Origin: CAYYRI01 sp964474185
GTDB taxonomy: Bacteria; Patescibacteriota; Minisyncoccia; Minisyncoccales; RBG-13-42-11
DNA length: 28,872 nt
Direction: 5' to 3'
Assembly: GCA_964474185.1 (NCBI GenBank)
Contig: CAYYRI010000001.1
Coordinates: 1 to 28,872, forward strand
This document shows positions 1 to 6,681 of the stretch, piece after piece. The notes beneath the pieces are model-generated. The model ran no database searches and was not told where the DNA came from. It saw nothing but the letters and a program-made list of their open reading frames with translations. The translations under genes and the position numbers were made by a program. The number at the start of each line of letters is the position of its first letter. The stretch's first letter is position 1.

Positions 1-96
1 TGGGAAGAATTGCGAACAATACCATTAGATGAATTTACTGAAGAGAAGTTGGCAAATATTTTTGAAGATTTGGCCAGAAAATGCAGAATATTATAA
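1..96 (+). CDS. 3' end of an unidentified protein (partial)
   Basis: An open frame runs in from the left edge and stops at TAA 94-96. It gives 31 residues, rich in Glu, Leu and Lys, ending KCRIL. The composition suits the C-terminal helix of a soluble protein, but no family can be recognised from so short a piece. A good intrinsic terminator follows directly, which supports this as the true end of a plus-strand gene. A longer open frame starting at 29 overlaps it out of frame and runs through the terminator, so it was not taken. Confidence 0.5.
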   Translation, partial: WEELRTIPLDEFTEEKLANIFEDLARKCRIL

Positions 97-103
97 TAAA
101 CGA

Positions 104-137
104 GAAAGGTGTCAGATTGTCTTTTCTGGCACCTTTT
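104..137 (+). terminator. Rho-independent terminator
   Basis: AAAGGTGTCAGA (from 105) pairs with TCTGGCACCTTT (to about 136), giving a 12-bp stem with a G-T pair and a short loop. A T-rich run follows. It sits 8 nt after the stop of the partial gene. The next 110 bases up to the HicBA terminator hold no supported gene, only a 7-bp hairpin (GAAGTAT/ATACTTC) near 200-224. Confidence 0.7.
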
Positions 138-242
138 CTAATTTATTTATTCGTTTTATTTATCGAAATAATTTGATTTTTCAAAAATTAGTTAGATATT
201 CGAAGTATTCATTGTGTTTATACTTCTTTCCGTATTCTGAAC

Positions 243-261
243 AAAAAAACCCATCGCTGGG
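243..261 (-). terminator. Possible terminator of the hicBA operon
   Basis: On the minus strand CCCA-GCGA-TGGG (tetraloop GCGA) is followed by seven T. It lies about 35 nt after the hicA stop. An AT-rich inverted repeat (CTTTAA/TTAAAG) lies between. The stem is only 4 bp, so the call is weak. Confidence 0.35.
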
Positions 262-294
262 CAATTTTTAAAAAGATTAACTTTAAGTTAAAGT

Positions 295-525
295 TTATTT
301 CATTGATTTTAGTATTTCTTCTTTTTTGAATTCTTTTTCGAGAAGAAATTTACAGATATTATTAACAACTTCACTTTTAACATTGTTGTGTCTTGGGATG
401 GTAGTCTTTTTCCCATTTTCTATACATTTTGCACAACTATGATTACCGCCTTCGGATATAGAAAGTCCAAATCGTTTGAGGGCACTGATTATTTTATCAT
501 ATTTTCCTGGGAAGAAAAAACTCAC
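295..525 (-). CDS. hicA: HicA-type toxin (predicted mRNA interferase)
   Basis: This 76-residue protein has the HicA layout: a short N-terminal helix (KIISALKRFGLSI), then the central strand region GGNHSC...NGKKTTIPRHN, then a C-terminal helix. HicA toxins are small double-stranded-RNA-binding-fold RNases whose catalytic histidine lies in a G-x-x-H segment; H29 in GGNH is the matching residue. The C-x2-C after that histidine (CAKC) is not typical. The gene follows the HicB-like gene by 12 nt on the same strand, so the antitoxin is made first, a known alternative order. Family membership is likely; toxic activity is inferred. Confidence 0.7.
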   Translation of the reverse strand: MSFFFPGKYDKIISALKRFGLSISEGGNHSCAKCIENGKKTTIPRHNNVKSEVVNNICKFLLEKEFKKEEILKSMK

Positions 526-537
526 GAAGGTTGGAAT

Positions 538-879
538 TTAACGAGACGCTCCTTGGGTAAAGAGTATAGTAATTGGTTGCCGTGGAAATGTTGCAGAAGC
601 ACATTTGTCCCAGGTTTGGATTTTCTTTTTTAATTTCTCGGCTGGGAAATAACGTGGCAAAAAAGAAAAATACTCTACGGGGATATCGAAATAAGTATAA
701 ACCGCATCATTAACCATTACAAATAATTCTTCTCCATTCTCGGCCTGTGTAAAACAGCCGGGCAAGCTTAATATCTCCACCCAAAAACCTCCATCTTTAG
801 ATTTCCCAATCCTGACCTTAATGGAATGTGGGAGTTGAGATTGATGGTGGACTAGTTTAGTAAAATCAATAGAGGACAT
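538..879 (-). CDS. hicB: HicB-like antitoxin
   Basis: This 113-residue protein carries the HicB N-terminal pattern: strand VRIGKSKDGGFWVEI, then SLPGCFTQAENGEEL, then a helix (VNDAVYTYFDIP). In HicB this partial RNase-H-like fold binds and blocks HicA. The C-terminal third (PRYFPAEKLKKKIQTW onward) is not an obvious ribbon-helix-helix or HTH DNA-binding domain, so autoregulation cannot be read from it. It is the first gene of a two-gene operon with hicA. A good sigma70-type promoter lies 40-75 nt upstream. The ATG at 877-879 is the only sensible start; no Shine-Dalgarno is visible. Confidence 0.65.
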   Translation of the reverse strand: MSSIDFTKLVHHQSQLPHSIKVRIGKSKDGGFWVEILSLPGCFTQAENGEELFVMVNDAVYTYFDIPVEYFSFLPRYFPAEKLKKKIQTWDKCASATFPRQPITILFTQGASR

Positions 880-922
880 AAATATAAAACATTTTATTTA
901 CTTAAAACGTTCTTCTTTTTTT

Positions 923-951
923 ACTCTATCGCAAGCAAAAAAGGTAGTCAA
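923..951 (-). promoter_or_regulatory. sigma70-type promoter of hicBA
   Basis: On the minus strand TTGACT (951-946) and TAGAGT (928-923) are separated by 17 nt. Transcription would start near 916, leaving a leader of about 37 nt. There is no other gene start for it to serve. Confidence 0.55.
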
Positions 952-997
952 GAAGTGGAATGGTAGCATAATCGAGCTTTTAAAAAGTGATTTTTAT

Positions 998-1118
998 CTA
1001 AACCTTCACCTCCAACTTAAACTTGAGATAATTGTTGGGATACTGTCCCTGCTTTAAAAAACGGGCAAGCCGTAAGAAACATCGGCCTCGACTTCGATAA
1101 TCTGGGCGTCCAAACCCA
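998..1118 (-). pseudogene. Remnant of a YifB/ComM-like gene start
   Basis: Reading leftward directly after the stop of the DksA-like gene, one frame gives GLDAQIIEVEADVSYGLPVF and then TAA at 1056-1054. This matches the conserved N-terminal segment of the magnesium-chelatase-like ATPase YifB/ComM, which normally continues into NIVGLPD. The expected start (about ten residues before GLDA) and the remaining roughly 480 residues are missing. In another frame the DNA continues as RFLKQGQYPNNYLKFKLEV and stops at 1000-998; that looks like the tail of a different, unidentified protein. The simplest reading is a deletion joining two gene scraps. The remaining sequence, 880-997, holds only the hicBA promoter. 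Confidence 0.5.
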
Positions 1119-1493
1119 CTATTTATTTTCGCACTTTATGCAAAATCGGGCTTCGGGATGAACTTTTAATCTCTCTTCGGGAATTTCTTTCCCGCATTTT
1201 TCGCAGATTCCATATTTTCCCCTTTGGATTTTTTCCAAAGCCAGATTGATATCTTTCAAACTTGTTTCCAAGTTGTGTTCTATGGGTAAAAGATTGCCGT
1301 ATTCCGTCACTTCGTCGGCCGCTTTTTCCAAAGCGGCGCTGCCCGATTCTCCCCCGTCAAATTTCGGAAAACGCGTATCCCAATCCCCCTTAACCTTTTC
1401 ATCTTTTTTCGCAAAGCTTTTAAGCTGCTGTTCGGTCGCCGTCTTTTGTTTTTCCAATCTTTCTTTTAATTCATCAATTAATTTATTATTCAC
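1119..1493 (-). CDS. DksA/TraR-family zinc-finger protein
   Basis: This 124-residue protein has a long charged N-terminal helical region and a C-terminal four-cysteine zinc finger, C97-x2-C100 and C118-x2-C121, inside GICEKCGKEIPEERL...ARFCIKC. That is the TraR/DksA signature. Members reach through the RNA polymerase secondary channel and adjust initiation, often with ppGpp. The N-terminal half carries E and D residues but no clear DxxDxA tip, so it may be a DksA-like relative rather than a true orthologue. The start is supported by GAGGTGA a few bases upstream of the ATG. This is one of few visible Shine-Dalgarno sequences here, and it lies in the arm of a large inverted repeat (1497-1620), so translation could be controlled by folding. 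Confidence 0.8.
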   Translation of the reverse strand: MNNKLIDELKERLEKQKTATEQQLKSFAKKDEKVKGDWDTRFPKFDGGESGSAALEKAADEVTEYGNLLPIEHNLETSLKDINLALEKIQRGKYGICEKCGKEIPEERLKVHPEARFCIKCENK

Positions 1494-1496
1494 CTC

Positions 1497-1620
1497 GTTA
1501 GAAGTCTGCCGTTATATAACATATAGTTAATTTCAGACAGACTTTTGTTTCTTGATTTCACCCCGTTATTTTAAAACAGAAAAAATTTCTATAATTTTTT
1601 CTGCCAAGGACTTCTAACGG
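1497..1620. repeat. Foldback element, family A copy 1 (dksA-like leader)
   Basis: The ends pair over about 14 bp: CCTCGTTAGAAGTC with GACTTCTAACGGGG. Inside are GTCTG/CAGAC, a GTTAT/ATAAC hairpin and a long AT stem (CAGAAAAAAT...ATTTTTTCTG). It is homologous in the same plus-strand direction to 18319-18456. It fills the space between two minus-strand genes, and in the transcript of the DksA-like gene its last arm contains the GAGG of the ribosome binding site. It could be a structured leader, a small RNA or a foldback repeat. Confidence 0.6.
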
Positions 1621-1632
1621 GGTTCATCTTTT

Positions 1633-2625
1633 TTACTGAGTTAATTTATTTAAGACCTTTGTCATGCTTTCTCCGGAAGTCGTCCAGAGGAAGTAATCAT
1701 CAAGCATGGAATAGCAGATGCCGAAATTGGCTGGCGGGAAAGAAATATAGCGGAAGCTCGTTCCCTTATAGGAAGCCGTCCTGAAGTAAGAAACCGGGGC
1801 CATCCCTTGTTTTCCCAAGACCGTGAAAAGCGCTTCCGTGTCTTTTTCCATCGTCGGCTCCCAGGAATTCAACGCGTTAACCAGGCCCGCCTTGTCTTTG
1901 ATTTCGGCCGCAAAACCCAGCCGGTTTGCGCCTATGCTGGAATAAATGAATAAAGTGAAGTCGTCGTTTAATTTATCCAGGAATCCTTCGGGCGTTTTTA
2001 CTTGGAATAATTCAAAAAATTCTTTTAATCCTAAAATTTTATTTTCCGTTTTGTTTTCGATTAAAATCCGCACAAAACTGTCGGCATCAAATTTTTTCCC
2101 CAAAATATCCGGTAAAGAAGTCGATGCTTCTATCGGAGACGAAATTTCCAATGTTTCGGTGGCGTTTACCGAAATTAAAGATAGGGGGATGACAATTTCC
2201 TGCCCTTCGGTAACTTCTTCTCCCGTGGGAGTTATTTCTTCTCCGGGCGTTATCTCTTCCTCCGGAGGATTCTCCGTTTTCCTTATCCCGAAGAACCAAT
2301 AAAAAAATCCAACGAATAAAAAAAGAACCGACACAGCAATTATTCTTATCAGAACTTTTTGAAAAGGAGAAGGTTTTTTTGGGAATTTCGGAATTAAGCT
2401 TTCAACCTTTCCTTTTTCTATTCCCTCCTCTTCTTTTTCGACCCGTCCTGCGGGAAGCTTGCTCGCCTCGGGAATTTTTTCTCCCGGGGTTATCGCGGCA
2501 ATTCTTTCTCTTTCTTTCTGAGCTTCCGTTTCCCGGAGCCTGGCAACGTCTTTTTGCATTGTGACGATTTCTTCTCTTTTCAGAAATTCCAACCTCTCCT
2601 CCGGTTTTTTTTGATTTTCCTCCAT
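1633..2625 (-). CDS. Single-pass membrane protein of unknown function
   Basis: I do not recognise a named family. The 330 residues split into three parts. There is a charged, Lys/Glu-rich cytoplasmic region of about 90 residues, likely partly coiled (ARLRETEAQKERERIAAI). One strong membrane segment follows at about 91-113 (IRIIAVSVLFLFVGFFYWFF). Then comes an acidic Pro/Thr/Glu linker (TPGEEITPTGEEVTEGQE) and an outer domain of about 190 residues with alternating strands. The orientation is inferred from the charged N-terminus and the linker. It starts 3 nt after the pnp stop and must be co-transcribed with pnp. A cell-surface or envelope role is a guess from topology. Confidence 0.75.
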   Translation of the reverse strand: MEENQKKPEERLEFLKREEIVTMQKDVARLRETEAQKERERIAAITPGEKIPEASKLPAGRVEKEEEGIEKGKVESLIPKFPKKPSPFQKVLIRIIAVSVLFLFVGFFYWFFGIRKTENPPEEEITPGEEITPTGEEVTEGQEIVIPLSLISVNATETLEISSPIEASTSLPDILGKKFDADSFVRILIENKTENKILGLKEFFELFQVKTPEGFLDKLNDDFTLFIYSSIGANRLGFAAEIKDKAGLVNALNSWEPTMEKDTEALFTVLGKQGMAPVSYFRTASYKGTSFRYISFPPANFGICYSMLDDYFLWTTSGESMTKVLNKLTQ

Positions 2626-2628
2626 TTT

Positions 2629-4791
2629 TTAGGGTTTGTCTCTCGCCTCTTTTAACGAGAGGTTAATTCTTCCTTGTTCGTCAATTGAAATCACTTTAAC
2701 GGGAATAATATCCCCGATTTTTACTATGTCTTCCACTTTATTGACTCGATAGTCAGCCAACTGGGAAATGTGAACCAGTCCGTCCTGGCCGGGTAAAATT
2801 TCGACGAAAGCGCCGAAATCCAGAATTCTTTGTACTTTGCCCTGGAATATTTCCCCCACTTTTACCTCTCTGGTGATATTTTTTATCCAGTCGGCGGCTT
2901 TTATTCCGGCTGTTTCTTTTTCAGCGGTGATGAAGATTCTCCCCGAATCTTCGATGTCGATTGAAACTCCGCACTCTTCGATTATTTCATTGATAATTTT
3001 CCCTCCGGGGCCGATCACCTCCCTGATTTTCTCGGGATTAATCTGCAGAATTATGATTCTCGGGGCGTAGGGTGAAAGTTCGGGCCTGGAGCTTGAAATA
3101 ACCTTTGACATTTCGTCCAGGATCTGAAGCCGGGCCCTTTTTCCCCGGGCAAGGGCTTCTTTTAAAATTTCTTCTCCGATTCCCTCGATTTTTACATCCA
3201 TCTGGATCGCGGTTATCCCGTCTTTTGTTCCGGCTATCTTGAAATCCATGTCTCCGTGATGATCTTCCGGTCCCTGTATATCGGTTAAAATTTTGTAATT
3301 GCCTTTGCCATCCTGCATCAATCCCAGAGCGATTCCGGCCGCCTGTTTCTTTATCGGCACTCCGGCATCCATCAAAGCCAAAATTGAACTGGAAACCGAA
3401 GCCATTGAAGTGGAGCCGTTGGATGAAAGAATTTCAGTGACAATTCTCATCGTGTAAGGAAATTCATCAAAACTCGGAATGAGGGGGAACAAAGCTTTTT
3501 CCGCCAGCATGCCGTGGCCGATTTCCCGCCTGCCCGGCCCCCTTAAGGGTTTTATCTCTCCGGAAGAATAGGGCGGAAAATTGTAGTGATGCATAAAACG
3601 TTTTTTCCCGGTAACTTCCATGCCTTCCAGCAGTTTTACGTCGCTCGGCGCTCCCAAAGTTAAAATCGAAAGAGCATGGGTGATGCCCCGGCAAAATAAA
3701 CCCGAGCCGTGAGTTCTCGGCAGTAATCCCACCTCAACCTGGATTTTTCTTATTTCATCGATTTTCCTGCCGTCGGGTCTTTTTTCCGAAGCGATCGCGT
3801 TTTTATGGACCAATCTGTTGATTTCTTCCTCGAAAATCCGAGCCGCAGCGGAGGATGAAGAAGAGGATTTATTCTCTTCGCCCATACTGGCAGGATATTT
3901 CCTCCGGATATGATAAATCAGCTCGTCTTTAAGTTGATTTACATCGTCCATCCTTTCTGCTTTGTCTTTCTGATAAAGGGCATTTTCCAGCCTGTCCCCC
4001 AGAAAATCCTTGATTTCTTTTTCCAATTCCGGATCTTGCGGAGGCTCGTTGATTTTAATTTTTTCTTTCCCGACTTTTTCGGCAATTTCTTTTTGGAAAT
4101 CGATCAGTTTTTTTAAATAAGGCTTGGCCGATTCTATCGCCTCCACGACCACGCTTTCCTCGATTTCATCTCCTTCGAGCTCCATCATACTGATCAAAAC
4201 ATCGTCATTATCTTTGTTCCCTAAAAATCGCGCGGATGGGGAAGACATCCCCGTTACGGCAAAATCCAAATTGCTTTTTTCCCTTTCGGCATAGGTAGGA
4301 TTCAAGATAAATTTTTCTTCTCCTTTTCCGATTCTCAAAGCGGCTATGGGGCCTGACCAGGGAATGTCGGATATGGAGAGCGCAAGAGAGGCCGCAATCA
4401 ATCCTATGATATCCGGGTCGTTTTCTCCATCCCAGGAAAGGCAGGTGACAACCACCTGAACTTCTCTTTTTAAATTCTGGGGAAAGCAGGGCCTGATTGC
4501 TCTGTCGATGAATCGGGAAGTCAAAATAGCCTCATCCGAAGGCCGACTTTCCCTTCTTAAGTACCTGGAACCTAATATTTTTCCGGCGGCATAAAATCTT
4601 TCCTCATAATCAACGGTTAAAGGGAAAAAACCCGCTCCCTCAGATTCGTTTTTAGACATTACCGCCGTAGCCAAAACCAGAGTGTCTCCGTATTGAACCA
4701 AAACATTGCCCGACGCTTGTTCGGCCAGATTCCTGATTTCCACTTTAAGTTCTTTTCCTCCGATTTCTAGTTTGAAAGTTTCCTTGATCAT
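2629..4791 (-). CDS. pnp: Polyribonucleotide nucleotidyltransferase (PNPase)
   Basis: The 720 residues follow the PNPase order: first RNase PH domain (RFIDRAIRPCFP), a helical linker, and the second RNase PH domain (PDGRKIDEIR, FPPYSSGEI, MASVSSSILALMDAGVP). A KH domain (INPEKIREVIGPGGKIINEI) and an S1 domain (GKVQRILDFGAFVEILPG, GLVHISQL) complete it. PNPase degrades RNA 3' to 5' by phosphorolysis as a ring-shaped trimer and works alongside RNase Y, also encoded here. The start overlaps the NYN gene stop as ATGA. Oddity: residues about 305-318 (ENKSSSSSSAAAR) are a translated palindromic repeat inserted in the helical linker, away from the catalytic face. The rpsO-pnp neighbourhood is conserved in bacteria. 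Confidence 0.97.
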   Translation of the reverse strand: MIKETFKLEIGGKELKVEIRNLAEQASGNVLVQYGDTLVLATAVMSKNESEGAGFFPLTVDYEERFYAAGKILGSRYLRRESRPSDEAILTSRFIDRAIRPCFPQNLKREVQVVVTCLSWDGENDPDIIGLIAASLALSISDIPWSGPIAALRIGKGEEKFILNPTYAEREKSNLDFAVTGMSSPSARFLGNKDNDDVLISMMELEGDEIEESVVVEAIESAKPYLKKLIDFQKEIAEKVGKEKIKINEPPQDPELEKEIKDFLGDRLENALYQKDKAERMDDVNQLKDELIYHIRRKYPASMGEENKSSSSSSAAARIFEEEINRLVHKNAIASEKRPDGRKIDEIRKIQVEVGLLPRTHGSGLFCRGITHALSILTLGAPSDVKLLEGMEVTGKKRFMHHYNFPPYSSGEIKPLRGPGRREIGHGMLAEKALFPLIPSFDEFPYTMRIVTEILSSNGSTSMASVSSSILALMDAGVPIKKQAAGIALGLMQDGKGNYKILTDIQGPEDHHGDMDFKIAGTKDGITAIQMDVKIEGIGEEILKEALARGKRARLQILDEMSKVISSSRPELSPYAPRIIILQINPEKIREVIGPGGKIINEIIEECGVSIDIEDSGRIFITAEKETAGIKAADWIKNITREVKVGEIFQGKVQRILDFGAFVEILPGQDGLVHISQLADYRVNKVEDIVKIGDIIPVKVISIDEQGRINLSLKEARDKP
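3838..3879 (-). repeat. Palindromic element inside pnp
   Basis: On the minus strand an imperfect palindrome, GAAGAGAATAAATCCTCTTC, is followed by TTCATC and a GC-rich tail (CTCCGCTGCGGCTCGG). The same design occurs at 10024-10066, 10261-10303 and 20403-20445. It is read in frame as ENKSSSSSSAAAR, in the same frame as the copies in the PlsY-FakA-FakB gene. Confidence 0.8.
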
Positions 4792-5291
4792 TTTTTGAAA
4801 AGATATTTCTCCGGGTTATCCTCTAGATTTATGAATTCGTCGGCTCCTTCTTTTATTTTCAACGAAGCCGATTTTCCGAAAGCGATGACTTCTATCCTCT
4901 TACCCTGGTTTCTTAAAAATTCGATCAATTGCAGGAAGTCGCCGTCTCCCGAAGCCAGAACAATGGTATCTATACTGGGTGCGATTCTTATGGCATCAAC
5001 CGTGATGCCGACGTCCCAGTCGGCTTTTTTTAATCCGCCGAAATATTCCTGCAGATCCTTGACCCTCATTTCAATTCCCAATTTAGTCAGGGCTTCAAAA
5101 AAGGGTTTTTCCTCGCCGGTTTTTGTCCTGACGACGTAAGCGAATGCCCTAATCAGATTTCTCTGCGATATGCCCAATTTTAAAACGGCTCCGAAATTAA
5201 CCCGAGCTCCGTATAAATTTTTGGCCGAATGATACAGGTTTTGAACGTCGATTAAGACGGCCACCCTTTGTCCTTCGTGTTTTATCACCAT
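4788..5291 (-). CDS. NYN-domain (LabA/PIN-like) protein
   Basis: The 167 residues match the NYN fold, a PIN-like nuclease domain: RVAVLIDVQNLYHSAK at the N-terminus, WDVGITVDAI in the middle and TIVLASGDGDFLQLIE later, then IEVIAFGKSASLKIKEGADEF. The acidic residues in these three segments (D in LIDVQN, D in WDVGI, SGDGD) are the expected metal-binding set. NYN proteins are putative RNases, so a role in RNA processing beside pnp and rpsO is plausible but inferred. The frame stays open upstream to an ATG at 5393, but that part is a 150-nt foldback repeat. The ATG at 5291 begins exactly at the edge of the conserved domain, and its stop overlaps the pnp start by 4 nt. Confidence 0.85.
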   Translation of the reverse strand: MVIKHEGQRVAVLIDVQNLYHSAKNLYGARVNFGAVLKLGISQRNLIRAFAYVVRTKTGEEKPFFEALTKLGIEMRVKDLQEYFGGLKKADWDVGITVDAIRIAPSIDTIVLASGDGDFLQLIEFLRNQGKRIEVIAFGKSASLKIKEGADEFINLEDNPEKYLFKK

Positions 5292-5440
5292 ACCCAGTAT
5301 ATCAACCCCGTAGCGAACTTTAGTTCGCAACAGGGTTCTTACTTTGATTATATTATTGTGCCCAGCATCTATCTTTGTGTTTTGAAAAACCATTTACTAA
5401 TCCGCCTTGGGTGGATTAGTACGGGGTTGTATTACTGGGC
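5292..5440. repeat. Foldback element between rpsO and the NYN gene
   Basis: CCCAGTATATCAACCCCGTA (5293-5312) pairs with TACGGGGTTGTATTACTGGG (5420-5439), 17 of 20 positions. Inside are two perfect hairpins, GCGAACT/AGTTCGC near 5313-5328 and ACTAATCC/GGATTAGT near 5395-5419. It ends at the chosen NYN start and begins just after the rpsO stop, so it would fold in the rpsO-NYN-pnp transcript. Confidence 0.65.
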
Positions 5441-5446
5441 ATAAAA

Positions 5447-5716
5447 TTACTTCTTTAATCCTCCGATTTTTTTCACGATACTGTTGTATCTTTTGGTGCT
5501 CTCTTTTTTCAGATAATTCAGGAGAGACTTTCTTTTCGAAACCATTTTCAGAAGTCCCCTCTTTGAATGGAGGTCTTTGGAGTGCTTTTTCAAATGCAAA
5601 AGCAGCCGCTTTATCTCTTCGGTAAGCAAAGCAATCTGGACTTCCGGAGAACCGGTATCGACATCGTGAATCTTGTAATCCTTTATTAAATTTTCTTTTT
5701 GTTCAGGTGTAAGCAT
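5447..5716 (-). CDS. rpsO: 30S ribosomal protein S15
   Basis: The 89 residues have the usual S15 length and signatures: DTGSPEVQIALLTEEI early, LHLKKHSKDLHSKRGLL in the middle and RKSLLNYLK later. S15 binds the central domain of 16S rRNA and organises the platform of the small subunit. It is followed by the NYN gene and pnp, a variant of the widespread rpsO-pnp arrangement. Upstream on the same strand lie a GC-rich foldback sequence and tRNA-Lys. No Shine-Dalgarno is visible before the ATG; the preceding 20 bases are almost all A and T. Confidence 0.97.
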   Translation of the reverse strand: MLTPEQKENLIKDYKIHDVDTGSPEVQIALLTEEIKRLLLHLKKHSKDLHSKRGLLKMVSKRKSLLNYLKKESTKRYNSIVKKIGGLKK

Positions 5717-5743
5717 ATTTTTTTAATTTTTACTTTTTATGCC

Positions 5744-5818
5744 CTTCGACAATGCTCAGGGTACTTTGCCTCGCTGGCTCGCTTTTTTGCTTGCACTGAG
5801 CGAGCGGAGCGAGTCGAA
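5744..5818. repeat. GC-rich foldback between rpsO and tRNA-Lys
   Basis: The outer arms are CTTCGAC and GTCGAAG. An inner imperfect stem pairs CTCGCTGGCTCGC with GCGAGCGGAGCGAG. The repeated GCGAGC/GAGCG motif resembles the tails of the palindromic elements at 11444-11462 and 18241-18258. It fills the space between tRNA-Lys and rpsO. Confidence 0.55.
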
Positions 5819-5821
5819 GTG

Positions 5822-5894
5822 TGCCCCCACCAGGACTCGAACCTGGAGTCAACTGCTTAAGAGGCAGCTGCTTTACCAGTTAAGCTATGAGGGC
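5822..5894 (-). tRNA. tRNA-Lys (anticodon CTT)
   Basis: A full cloverleaf can be drawn: acceptor GCCCTCA/TGGGGGC with two wobble pairs, D stem GCTT/AAGC, anticodon stem GCTGC/GCAGT with loop CTCTTAA, and T arm CCAGG-TTCGAGT-CCTGG. The discriminator is A. CCA is not encoded, so the downstream CCA-adding enzyme is needed. Confidence 0.93.
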
Positions 5895-5899
5895 AGTTT

Positions 5900-6385
5900 C
5901 TATTGGATCGGACATTTCCCCGTGAATTCCCACCAATTTCCCAGACCCGTCCACTCTTGAATGCCCATGAAACCAAGGAGGGTGTTCAGAAGAATCCAAG
6001 CTATAAAAATAATCACTATGCCGATAATCGCCGCCGTAATCACTGATTTTGCCCGGTTCAAACTTTGGGGATTAATGCCGGCGGTTAAAAGATATAATCC
6101 GCCGATGATCAGCATTAGACCGCCGATTACGGGAGTGAGACAGGTCAGAATGAAATTAATGATATTGGTGATAAGGACAAAAATATGGCAGAATTGGCAA
6201 GCTGGCTGTTCCTGTCCTCCGCAGGGGACAATCGGTCCGCCGCAGTCCGCCAGAACCTGATTAGCCGGAAATAAAAAAAATCCGATTAGAATTCCTGACA
6301 ATATTAAATTTGGAAATTGGAATCTGGAAGCGAAGAGCGTTTGCTTTTCTTTATTTCGTTGCGACTCGATAATTGAAAATTTCAT
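5900..6385 (-). CDS. Small pilin-like membrane protein
   Basis: This protein of about 161 residues has a likely signal sequence (LILSGILIGFFLFPANQVLA, then DCGGP). A Cys-rich stretch (CGG, CQFC) follows, then two further hydrophobic helices (ITNIINFILTCLTPVIGGLM; AAIIGIVIIFIAWILLNTLL) joined by a short polar loop with NRAKS. The helix-loop-helix pattern recalls VirB2/TrbC-like pilin subunits, and the second half of the 17490-18152 protein has the same shape (GGLYLLTAG here, AGFLILTAGG there). That these two are paralogues is inferred from layout, not alignment. An upstream ATG at 6400 lies in a small hairpin (CTTCCAT/ATGGAAG); 6385 was preferred. Confidence 0.65.
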   Translation of the reverse strand: MKFSIIESQRNKEKQTLFASRFQFPNLILSGILIGFFLFPANQVLADCGGPIVPCGGQEQPACQFCHIFVLITNIINFILTCLTPVIGGLMLIIGGLYLLTAGINPQSLNRAKSVITAAIIGIVIIFIAWILLNTLLGFMGIQEWTGLGNWWEFTGKCPIQ

Positions 6386-6426
6386 ATACTGAGCTTCCAT
6401 TTATTATTTATGGAAGCGAAGTCGAA

Positions 6427-6524
6427 GAAGAGGAGAAAATCCTCTTCGCCTGCTGTGCCCCCGGAAGGAGTCGCCCCGCACCAGAACAAGTTCGGTACGG
6501 GGTCTTCGGTCGCCGAAGGCGACC
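6427..6524. repeat. Two perfect palindromes beside tRNA-Arg
   Basis: GAAGAGGA-GAAAA-TCCTCTTC (6427-6447) is followed by GCCTGCTGTGCC, and GGTCGCC-GAA-GGCGACC lies at 6508-6524. The first matches the palindrome half of the elements inside pnp and at 20403. Together they fill the gap between tRNA-Arg and the pilin-like gene; open frames through here cross the tRNA and are not credible. Confidence 0.6.
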
Positions 6525-6536
6525 TCGAAACCCTTA

Positions 6537-6608
6537 TGCCCTCGCCAGGACTCGAACCCGGACCTCGGGGTCCGAAGCCCCGCATGATATCCGTTTCACC
6601 ACGAGGGC
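6537..6608 (-). tRNA. tRNA-Arg (anticodon TCG)
   Basis: Acceptor GCCCTCG/CGAGGGC, D stem GTGA/TCAT, anticodon stem CGGGG/CCCCG with loop CTTCGGA, T arm CCGGG-TTCGAGT-CCTGG, discriminator A. CCA is not encoded. An extended -10 promoter lies just upstream. Confidence 0.92.
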
Positions 6609-6619
6609 GATTAATATTT

Positions 6620-6647
6620 ATTCTATCATAAAGATTGAAAAAGACAA
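6620..6647 (-). promoter_or_regulatory. Promoter of tRNA-Arg
   Basis: On the minus strand TTGTCT (6647-6642) and TAGAAT (6625-6620) are 16 nt apart, with TGA before the -10 (extended -10). The predicted start is about 5 nt before the tRNA. It overlaps the opposite promoter for cca. Confidence 0.55.
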
Positions 6648-6663
6648 GTTTTTGAGATAAGAT
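6635..6663 (+). promoter_or_regulatory. Promoter of cca
   Basis: TTGAAA (6635-6640) and TAAGAT (6658-6663) with a 17-nt spacer. The start of transcription would be near 6670, giving a leader of about 12 nt before the cca ATG. It is divergent from, and overlaps, the tRNA-Arg promoter. Confidence 0.5.
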
Positions 6664-6681
6664 GAACCCAGCAAAAGAAAA

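Noticed and set aside
29..271. 80-codon open frame on the plus strand
   Set aside because: It overlaps the end of the partial gene in another frame and runs through a clear terminator; composition is unlike a protein.
388..633. Plus-strand open frame opposite hicA/hicB
   Set aside because: Shadow of two recognisable minus-strand genes.
6373..6660. Two plus-strand open frames and one minus-strand frame across this stretch
   Set aside because: They cross tRNA-Arg and palindromic repeats; no protein-like pattern.
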